Shown: positions 1 through 4,979 of the stretch, in pieces
Position numbering within the stretch: the first letter of the stretch is position 1
How the letters are laid out: each line of letters begins with the position of its first letter
Source of the DNA: an uncultured Spongiibacteraceae bacterium
GTDB taxonomy: Bacteria; Pseudomonadota; Gammaproteobacteria; Pseudomonadales; CAMLJR01
Length of the DNA stretch: 7,997 bases
Direction of reading: 5' to 3'
Assembly: GCA_946480345.1 (NCBI GenBank)
Contig: CAMLJR010000135.1
Location: 1-7,997, forward strand
Position numbers and translations under genes: made by a program
Notes under the pieces: model-generated
The model's database searches: none
Told to the model about the DNA's origin: nothing
Seen by the model: the letters and a program-made list of their open reading frames with translations, nothing else

Positions 1-601
1 TCCCGCCGCTGACTTCAAGCTCAAGGATCGGGCTACCCATCGATACCTTGTCGCCCTCCTTGATGGTCAACGCGCGCACAACGCCGGCTTTCGGCGCAGG
101 CACTTCCATCGATGCCTTGTCCGTTTCCAGCACAATCATCGTGTCGCCTTCGGCCAATGTATCGCCGACTTTGACGCTCACTTCGATGACGTCGACATTT
201 TCTGCGCCGCCGATATCCGGCACCGCGATAGCCTCAATACCGCCGCTCGCACTGGCGGGGGCGGGTGCAGCGGCAGGCTCTGCCGGTGCTGCTTTCGGTT
301 CAGCGGGTTGGGCGGGCGCTGGCGCCTCGGCTTTTGGCGGAGTCGATGCCGTTTCTGCACCGCCTTCGGCTTCGAGCACGATGATCGGGTTGCCCTGCGT
401 CACCTTGTCGCCGACTTTCAGTTTGATTTCGAGCACCTTGCCGGCGGCGGGCGAGGGCACTTCCATCGACGCCTTATCGGATTCGAGCACGATCAGTGTG
501 TCTTCCGCGTTGACGGTATCGCCAACGGCAACCGAAATCTCGATCACTTCTACCGCGTCGTCGGTGCCGATATCCGGCACCGGAATAGTTTGTTTGCTCA
601 C
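1..601 (-). CDS. aceF: Pyruvate dehydrogenase complex E2, dihydrolipoamide acetyltransferase (N-terminal part)
   Basis: E2 is the core of the cytoplasmic pyruvate dehydrogenase complex. Its swinging lipoyl-lysine arms accept the acetyl group from E1 and transfer it to CoA. Only residues 1-200 are present; the window edge cuts the gene, so the E1/E3-binding and catalytic domains are not seen. Two biotinyl/lipoyl domains are visible, about residues 4-78 and 123-198, each opening with a VPDIG strand. Each carries the lipoylation motif DKASMEVP, with the modified lysine at K43 and K162. An Ala/Pro-rich flexible linker (about 82-120) separates them, as in multi-lipoyl E2 proteins. The start is GTG at 601: the overlapping ATG (603-601) is followed at once by TGA, and an AAGGA lies 7 nt upstream. 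It follows aceE by 62 nt on the same strand, the standard aceE-aceF operon order. Whether further lipoyl domains follow cannot be seen. A 2-oxoglutarate dehydrogenase E2 is unlikely, because the upstream gene is an AceE-type E1. Confidence 0.96.
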   Translation of the reverse strand, partial: MSKQTIPVPDIGTDDAVEVIEISVAVGDTVNAEDTLIVLESDKASMEVPSPAAGKVLEIKLKVGDKVTQGNPIIVLEAEGGAETASTPPKAEAPAPAQPAEPKAAPAEPAAAPAPASASGGIEAIAVPDIGGAENVDVIEVSVKVGDTLAEGDTMIVLETDKASMEVPAPKAGVVRALTIKEGDKVSMGSPILELEVSGG

Positions 602-608
602 ATTGCTA

Positions 609-613
609 TCCTT
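609..613 (-). promoter_or_regulatory. Ribosome binding site that fixes the GTG start of aceF
   Basis: The minus strand reads AAGGA followed by a 7-nt spacer and GTG. The only nearby ATG overlaps this GTG by two bases and runs straight into TGA, so the GTG is the initiation codon. Confidence 0.75.
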
Positions 614-619
614 TTACAA

Positions 620-653
620 GCCTTTTGGCAGGCCCTTGTTTCGGGCCTTTTGG
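620..653 (-). other. Hairpin and flanking 9-bp direct repeats in the aceE-aceF gap
   Basis: A perfect 6-bp stem (AGGCCC/GGGCCT, 630-635 with 643-648) encloses a 7-nt loop in the 62-nt gap between aceE and aceF. The 9-mer GCCTTTTGG (plus-strand reading) occurs twice, at 620-628 and 645-653, overlapping and flanking the stem. On the transcribed minus strand no U-run follows the stem, so it is not a convincing intrinsic terminator. It could be an mRNA processing or stability element that sets the E1:E2 ratio; that role is inference. Confidence 0.55.
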
Positions 654-663
654 AAGCGTGCGG

Positions 664-3312
664 TCAGCACATCATCGGATCGCGTTTGTCCGGATCGATA
701 CCGAACTTTTTAATTGCTTTGGTGACATCTTTCATCGGGAAGCGGCCTTCCTCGGCGAGCGCCTTCAATGCGGCGACGACGACGAAATAGCGGTTCACTT
801 CGAAATGGTGCCGTAGTTTCGCACGCGTATCGCTGCGACCGAAACCGTCGGTGCCGAGCACCACATAACGATGCGGGATGTACGGACGCAGTTGCTCGCC
901 GAACGACTTCATGTAATCGGTCGCGCAAATGACGGGGCCGGTGCGGTCCTGCAACAGTTGCGTGACGTATGGCAGTCTGGGCTCGCTTTCCGGATGCAGC
1001 AGATTCCAGCGTTCGCAGGCCATGCCTTCGCGACGCAGTTCGTTGATGCTGGTCGTGCTCCAGATATCGGCGCCGATACCGAAGTCATCGCGCAGAATCT
1101 GCGCCGCTGCCTGTACTTCGCGGAGGATGGTGCCGCAGCCGAGCAATTGCACACGGTCGCCTTTGCGGCGCGTGTTCTTCGCTTCTTCGAGCAGATACAT
1201 ACCGCGCACGATGCCGTCTTCGACGCCGATGGGCATGTCGGTGTGCGGATAGTTCTCGTTCATCAGCGTGATGTAGTAGAAACAGTTTTCCTTGTCTTGG
1301 AACATCCGCTTCAGGCCGCTTTGAATGATGACGGTCAGCTCGTAAGCGTAGGTGGGATCGTAGGAGCGGCAGTTCGGAATCATGTTTGCCATCAGCTGGC
1401 TATGGCCATCCTGATGCTGCAAGCCTTCGCCGTTCAGCGTAGTGCGACCGGCGGTGGCGCCGAGCATGAATCCGCGCGCCTGCGAATCGCCGGCAGCCCA
1501 GGCGAGATCCATGATGCGCTGGAAGCCGAACATCGAGTAATAGATGTAGAACGGCACCATCGCATAACCGTGGTTGCTGTACGACGTCGCGGTGGCGATC
1601 CACGCCGACATCGCGCCGGCTTCGTTGATGCCTTCTTCGAGGATTTGGCCCTTCTTGTCCTCTTTGTAGAACATGATCTGACCGGCATCTTGCGGCGTGT
1701 AACGCTGACCCTGCGAGGAGTAGATACCGAGCTGGCGGAACATGCCTTCCATGCCGAAGGTACGCGCTTCATCCGGAATGATCGGAACGACGCGCGCGCC
1801 GATTTTCTTGTCTTTTACCAGCGTCGAGAGCGTGCGCACGAACGACATTGTCGTCGAGATTTCGCGATCGCCCGAGCCCTTGAGCTGGCCTTTCAGATCG
1901 TCGAGAGTCGGTACGTCGAGCGCTTCGAAATCCGCGCGTCGCGCGGGCAGGAAGCCACCGAGATCGGCGCGACGCTTGCGCATATACGCCATCTCCGGGC
2001 TTTCCGGCGCGGGACGGTAATACGGAACGTTTTTCAATTCGCTGTCGGACAACGGTACGCCGAACCGATCGCGGAATTTTTGCAGGCTCTCGATATCGAG
2101 CTTTTTGACCGAATGGGTTTCGTTGACGGCTTCGCCCGATTTGCCCATGCCATAACCTTTTACGGTCATCGCCAGCACGACGGTCGGTTGTCCTTTATGC
2201 GCCACCGCTGCCGAATAGGCCGCGTACACTTTGTACGGATCATGGCCGCCACGGTTCAGGTACATGATGTCGTCGTCGGACATGTCCTTCACCAATTCCA
2301 GCAACTCAGGATAGGCGCCGAAGAAATGTTCGCGCGTGTATGCGCCGCCGTTGGCTTTGTAGTTCTGCAGTTCGCCGTCGCAGACTTCGTCCATCCGCTT
2401 CTTGAGCAGACCGGTTTTGTCTTTTTCGAGCAATTGGTCCCAGAGCCGGCCCCAGATTACCTTGATCACGTTCCAGCCGGCTCCGCGGAATACGCCTTCG
2501 AGTTCCTGAATAACCTTGCCGTTGCCGCGAACCGGGCCGTCGAGACGCTGCAGATTGCAGTTGACGACGAATACGAGGTTATCGAGCTGTTCGCGACCGG
2601 CCAGTGAGATCGAGCCGAGCGATTCCGGTTCGTCGCATTCGCCATCGCCGAGGAAGCACCATACCTTGCGATCGCCGTGATCGACGAGACCGCGACTCTG
2701 CTGATACTTCATCACATGCGCTTGATAAATCGCCTGAATCGGGCCGAGGCCCATCGATACCGTCGGAAATTGCCAGTAATTCGGCATCAGCCAGGGGTGC
2801 GGATATGAGGAGAGGCCATGACCGTCGACTTCGCGGCGGAAATTATCGAGCTGATCCTCGTTGAGACGACCTTCGAGATATGAGCGCGCGTACATGCCGG
2901 GCGCGCTGTGACCTTGGTAATAGATCAGATCGGGCTTATCGCCCCCGCGCCAGAAATAATTGAAACCGATGTCGTACAGCGTCGCTGCCGACGAGAAGGT
3001 GGCGATATGGCCGCCCAGACCTTCGTCATTGTCATTCGCGCGGATCACCATCGCCATCGCGTTCCAGCGAATCAGCGAGCGAATCTTGCGCTCCATGAAC
3101 AAATCGCCCGGCATCCGCTTTTCGGCGGCCGGCTCGATCGTGTTACGAAATGGGGTGGTAATTGCCGCCGGCATTTTTGTACCGGCTTGCGCGGCATGTT
3201 CGGCCAGTGCTTTGATCAGAAAAGCGGTGCGACCGCGACCTTGATGTTTAAGTACGCTGTCCAACGCTTCGAGCCATTCGCGGGTCTCGAGCGGATCTTT
3301 ATCCTCTAGCAT
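664..3312 (-). CDS. aceE: Pyruvate dehydrogenase E1 component, homodimeric type
   Basis: E1 is the thiamine-diphosphate enzyme that decarboxylates pyruvate and reductively acetylates the lipoyl arms of E2. The protein has 882 residues, against 887 in E. coli AceE, and it resembles that family end to end. The ThDP-binding motif runs from GDGE (222-225) to NCN (251-253). H400 in the active-site loop (THSVKK), E564 (GINEAG) and H633 (LQHQDGH) match E. coli H407, E571 and H640 with a constant offset of seven, so the catalytic set looks intact. The C-terminal domain carries VLGTDGFGRSD. I chose ATG at 3312: GGAG (3318-3321) sits 5 nt upstream and the protein then begins MLEDKDPLETREW like its relatives. 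An in-frame TTG at 3333 would add seven residues but has no good ribosome site. aceF follows after 62 nt. No pdhR-like regulator gene lies in the window. The 404-bp region upstream holds candidate promoters and palindromes, described separately. Confidence 0.98.
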   Translation of the reverse strand: MLEDKDPLETREWLEALDSVLKHQGRGRTAFLIKALAEHAAQAGTKMPAAITTPFRNTIEPAAEKRMPGDLFMERKIRSLIRWNAMAMVIRANDNDEGLGGHIATFSSAATLYDIGFNYFWRGGDKPDLIYYQGHSAPGMYARSYLEGRLNEDQLDNFRREVDGHGLSSYPHPWLMPNYWQFPTVSMGLGPIQAIYQAHVMKYQQSRGLVDHGDRKVWCFLGDGECDEPESLGSISLAGREQLDNLVFVVNCNLQRLDGPVRGNGKVIQELEGVFRGAGWNVIKVIWGRLWDQLLEKDKTGLLKKRMDEVCDGELQNYKANGGAYTREHFFGAYPELLELVKDMSDDDIMYLNRGGHDPYKVYAAYSAAVAHKGQPTVVLAMTVKGYGMGKSGEAVNETHSVKKLDIESLQKFRDRFGVPLSDSELKNVPYYRPAPESPEMAYMRKRRADLGGFLPARRADFEALDVPTLDDLKGQLKGSGDREISTTMSFVRTLSTLVKDKKIGARVVPIIPDEARTFGMEGMFRQLGIYSSQGQRYTPQDAGQIMFYKEDKKGQILEEGINEAGAMSAWIATATSYSNHGYAMVPFYIYYSMFGFQRIMDLAWAAGDSQARGFMLGATAGRTTLNGEGLQHQDGHSQLMANMIPNCRSYDPTYAYELTVIIQSGLKRMFQDKENCFYYITLMNENYPHTDMPIGVEDGIVRGMYLLEEAKNTRRKGDRVQLLGCGTILREVQAAAQILRDDFGIGADIWSTTSINELRREGMACERWNLLHPESEPRLPYVTQLLQDRTGPVICATDYMKSFGEQLRPYIPHRYVVLGTDGFGRSDTRAKLRHHFEVNRYFVVVAALKALAEEGRFPMKDVTKAIKKFGIDPDKRDPMMC

Positions 3313-3363
3313 GGTGTCTCCAACAATGAGCAAAAAACTGACGTCATCGCATTGCGTTTGGCG

Positions 3364-3406
3364 CGGGCAGGCCTTGGCGCCAAGCTTCGGACCGCATGGC
3401 TGCCCG
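3364..3406 (-). other. Stem-loop in the aceE leader
   Basis: CGGGCAG (3364-3370) pairs with CTGCCCG (3400-3406). The interval contains a further 12-bp palindrome, CTTGGCGCCAAG (3373-3384). Read toward aceE it lies 52 nt before the start codon. The T6 run at 3336-3331 is 27 nt beyond the stem, too far for a normal intrinsic terminator. It is most simply structured 5' leader RNA. Confidence 0.5.
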
Positions 3407-3414
3407 AGGGTTCG

Positions 3415-3434
3415 TCGATGCGTCTTTGCATCGA
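3415..3434 (-). other. Perfect 7-bp hairpin in the aceE leader
   Basis: TCGATGC (3415-3421) and GCATCGA (3428-3434) form a perfect stem around a 6-nt loop, just downstream of the candidate TATACT promoter and next to the larger stem at 3364-3406. It would be part of the aceE 5' leader from either candidate promoter. Confidence 0.5.
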
Positions 3435-3456
3435 GTGCGTTGATTTGTGAACCGCA

Positions 3457-3462
3457 AGTATA
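3457..3462 (-). promoter_or_regulatory. Candidate -10 box for aceE (TATACT)
   Basis: TATACT on the minus strand matches the sigma-70 -10 consensus at five of six positions and lies about 145 nt upstream of the aceE start. No good -35 hexamer is found at 16-18 nt, so this would be a weak or activator-dependent promoter if real. Confidence 0.35.
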
Positions 3463-3565
3463 GAAGGACGTCAGTACAGATGATGGCAGTGACCGGATAG
3501 CGGAACTGCCCGTTGCCGCGCATCGGCAGACATCGCGCGACGGGATCGTCCGTTGCGCAATGCGG

Positions 3566-3582
3566 TGTGGAACTGTTCCACA
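3566..3582. promoter_or_regulatory. Perfect 17-bp palindrome, possible operator
   Basis: TGTGGAACTGTTCCACA is two perfect 8-bp half-sites around one central base, a typical size for a dimeric repressor site. If the candidate promoter at 3599-3626 is used, the site would cover roughly +10 to +26 of the transcript, a usual repressor position. I do not recognise the cognate regulator; it does not match the PdhR or FadR consensus. As RNA it would form a 7-bp hairpin with a 3-nt loop. Confidence 0.45.
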
Positions 3583-3591
3583 GCGCTAGCT

Positions 3592-3606
3592 TGTAAAAAT
3601 TTTACA
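3592..3606. repeat. Perfect 15-bp A/T palindrome
   Basis: TGTAAAAATTTTACA is a perfect 7+1+7 palindrome. Its centre is 25 bp from that of the 17-bp palindrome at 3566-3582, and both open with TGT and close with ACA. It overlaps the candidate -10 hexamer TAAAAT (minus strand), so it may be either an operator or simply the -10 region. Confidence 0.4.
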
Positions 3607-3626
3607 TCTTCTTGGCGATTCAGCAA
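3599..3626 (-). promoter_or_regulatory. Candidate sigma-70 promoter for aceEF
   Basis: The minus strand reads TTGCTG (3626-3621), a 16-bp spacer, then TAAAAT (3604-3599). The -10 hexamer matches consensus at five of six positions; the -35 matches only TTG. Transcription would start near 3592, giving a leader of about 280 nt and placing the 17-bp palindrome just downstream of the start. The overall fit is moderate. Confidence 0.35.
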
Positions 3627-3716
3627 GCTAAAATTTGCCGTTGTTCCGCGCAAATGGCGGGGCTTTGCCGCTTTTCTGCACAACGGACGATCCGGCTTCG
3701 AACTTTTGTAGTTTTA

Positions 3717-4814
3717 TTACAAGTCAGGGCTCGGTTGCAGCGCAATTTGAATTCGGTGATTGCGCTGCGCAATGCGATTCCATTCCGCCGCACTGACGTT
3801 CGGATCTGTCGGATATTCCCACTTCGGTTCTGTCGCCCCCAGCGGCACCAGATCCAATGTGATGCCGGGCGGCAACTCGTCGCGGAAGCGTCTGAACGCG
3901 GTCGTTTCGCTCGCCGACATTTGTTTCGATTGCTCGATGCTCTGGCCTAAGGACGTGCAATCGGTTAAATGCAGTTCGGGCGGAGCCACTACCCAACTTC
4001 CCGCATTGCCTTCGCCGTTCGGCATTTTCAGCAAACAGAACTCACCCACATGACTTTCCACTCGAACGGTGCCATGGAAACCTGCGGCGCTCAATTGCTG
4101 CATAAGTTCCTGCATACGCGTTAGCCGATCGCCACCAAATGGAGGCTCGCCATATGGATACTCCTGCGTTTGATTGATCGCCCATTCAACCGCTTTGAAT
4201 GCCATTAACCGCTGTTGCCGGAGCGCCGAGCGCTCGGTCAACGAATAAATCCACAATGCAGCAACGACGAGCAACGCCAGTCCGAATGCAATCGCCCATA
4301 CCGAATAACGCGGTTCTGGCGGCGAGACGGGTGGAAGTGCGGCGGGAGGCATCGCTGCAGCGATGGTAGGGCGCTCGATCGGTTCGGGAGAGCGCTCTTC
4401 GATAACAGCGGCTGGCTTGATCGCGGGAGTTTTGTCCGCGCCGAGCGGTCGGTGCTCCGCCAGTCGTTTCAGTACGGCGGCCAGATCTTCAGCGCTGGCG
4501 GGTTTTGAAATCACGTCGGCGGCGCCGAGCGCGCGCGCCTGACCGAAGTACACGCCGCCCTGGGTCGATGTGTACATGACGATCGGAATACCCGCAGTGC
4601 TGCGGTTGGATTTGATTGCCTTCACAGCCTGAAAGCCATCCATGCCCGGCATCATGTGATCCATGAAGATCAAATCGGGGGCATGGGTATTTAGATAGTC
4701 GAGCGCCTGTTCGGCCGACTCCACCATGTCAGTGGTGAAATGCTGTTTGTCGAGTAACAGGCGCAGGGCGTAGCGCGCTGTTTTCGAGTCATCGACAATT
4801 AATGCATGCGGCAT
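3717..4814 (-). CDS. Receiver-domain protein with a membrane segment and unassigned C-terminal domain
   Basis: Residues 1-120 are a canonical two-component receiver: acidic pair D8-D9, phosphoacceptor D52 (FMDHMMPGMDG), T82 in VMYTST and K104-P105. A Pro/Ala/Glu-rich linker (about 122-168) leads to one hydrophobic segment (about 171-190). About 175 further residues follow that I cannot assign; they contain two cysteines (C260, C286). There is no DNA-binding, diguanylate cyclase or kinase domain, so this is not a standard transcription regulator. The receiver must be cytoplasmic, so a single span would put the C-terminal part in the periplasm, where the cysteines could form a disulfide. Against that, Arg residues just after the segment (R195, R199, R202) would favour the opposite side by the positive-inside rule. 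ATG at 4814 has AGGA (4821-4824) 6 nt upstream. The gene sits between the protease and aceE on the same strand; no partner histidine kinase is visible. Confidence 0.9.
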   Translation of the reverse strand: MPHALIVDDSKTARYALRLLLDKQHFTTDMVESAEQALDYLNTHAPDLIFMDHMMPGMDGFQAVKAIKSNRSTAGIPIVMYTSTQGGVYFGQARALGAADVISKPASAEDLAAVLKRLAEHRPLGADKTPAIKPAAVIEERSPEPIERPTIAAAMPPAALPPVSPPEPRYSVWAIAFGLALLVVAALWIYSLTERSALRQQRLMAFKAVEWAINQTQEYPYGEPPFGGDRLTRMQELMQQLSAAGFHGTVRVESHVGEFCLLKMPNGEGNAGSWVVAPPELHLTDCTSLGQSIEQSKQMSASETTAFRRFRDELPPGITLDLVPLGATEPKWEYPTDPNVSAAEWNRIAQRNHRIQIALQPSPDL

Positions 4815-4894
4815 GCTTCATCCTAATGTGCTGAGCGGCCAAAAAACGACGTCAACAACTATAGCCTCAGTTCACCGGAACGCCCACGGTTCTC

Positions 4895-4939
4895 CATGAT
4901 TTGGGCGAGCATGATTTAGGCCTGCACGATTTGCGCCGA
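4895..4939. repeat. Three imperfect 15-bp tandem repeats
   Basis: Three consecutive 15-bp units start CATGATTT (4895), CATGATTT (4910) and CACGATTT (4925) and diverge in their second halves. They lie in the 165-bp gap between the protease and receiver genes. The last unit overlaps the stem-loop at 4929-4972. Iterons for a DNA-binding protein or chance slippage repeats are both possible. Confidence 0.5.
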
Positions 4940-4972
4940 ACCTTTCCTCCCACAGTGGCCTTGTTCGCAAAT
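4929..4972 (-). other. Imperfect stem-loop just after the protease gene
   Basis: ATTTGCG (4929-4935) pairs with CGCAAAT (4966-4972). AAC (4939-4941) with GTT (4963-4965) extends the stem past a 3-nt bulge, and a CCACAGTGG palindrome (4950-4958) sits in the loop. It begins 8 nt after the protease stop codon on the transcribed strand. No U-run follows, so a 3'-end-protecting or Rho-assisted structure is more likely than an intrinsic terminator. Confidence 0.4.
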
Positions 4973-4979
4973 AATGGCG

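Larger units (their letters stand above)
3543..3693 (-). repeat. 151-bp element closed by 17-bp inverted arms; candidate structured RNA
   Basis: The arms 3677-3693 and 3543-3559 are inverted complements. Thirteen bases are perfect (CAACGGACGATCC at 3681-3693 with 3543-3555), then one mismatch, then three more matches. In minus-strand RNA the mismatch is a U-G pair and the next position a G-U pair, giving an uninterrupted 18-pair helix; in plus-strand RNA the mismatch is A against C. Inside, GCGG (3671-3668) can pair with CCGC (3565-3562), UAGCUUG (3630-3624) with CAAGCUA (3593-3587), and 3582-3566 folds on itself. The 5' arm begins 23 nt after the receiver-gene stop. No target-site duplication flanks the arms, so a small transposable repeat is less favoured, though not excluded. 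Confidence 0.5.
3313..3716 (-). promoter_or_regulatory. 404-bp non-coding region upstream of aceE
   Basis: No ORF here looks like a protein; a 70-codon minus-strand frame (3683-3471) crosses the inverted repeats and has no recognisable features. Read toward aceE, the region holds a long inverted-repeat element (3693-3543) containing two perfect palindromes and a possible promoter. It then holds a TATACT hexamer (3462-3457), a 7-bp hairpin (3434-3415), a larger stem (3406-3364), a run of six T (3336-3331) and the aceE ribosome site (3321-3318). I do not see the E. coli PdhR consensus (AATTGGT...ACCAATT). An additional 9-bp inverted pair (ACTGACGTC at 3337-3345 with its complement at 3467-3475) could arise by chance at this length. 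Confidence 0.7.

Noticed and set aside
48..713. A 221-codon plus-strand frame opposite aceF
   Set aside because: Its Ser/Ala/Thr-rich repeats are the complement of the two lipoyl domains and the Ala/Pro linker of aceF.
871..2607. A 578-codon open frame on the plus strand opposite aceE
   Set aside because: It is in exact codon register with aceE on the other strand. Stops then arise only opposite TTA, CTA or TCA codons, which are rare in this gene. Its translation has no recognisable domain, and aceE is clearly the real gene.
3566..3582. A CRP-like or DnaA-box reading of the 17-bp palindrome
   Set aside because: CRP sites are TGTGA-N6-TCACA, while this has G at the fifth base and a longer spacer. 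The DnaA box TTATCCACA differs at two positions.
3657..3675. A possible intrinsic terminator on the plus strand (GCGG/CCGC stem followed by TTTT)
   Set aside because: The stem is only 4 bp, and no plus-strand gene exists for it to terminate.
3471..3683. A 70-codon minus-strand frame in the gap before aceE
   Set aside because: It crosses the inverted repeats and both palindromes and has no protein-like pattern, so it is more likely non-coding.
3543..3693. A miniature transposable element (terminal inverted repeats)
   Set aside because: The arms resemble terminal repeats, but no direct target duplication flanks them, and the mismatch is tolerated only as RNA wobble on one strand. It is kept as an alternative, not the main call.
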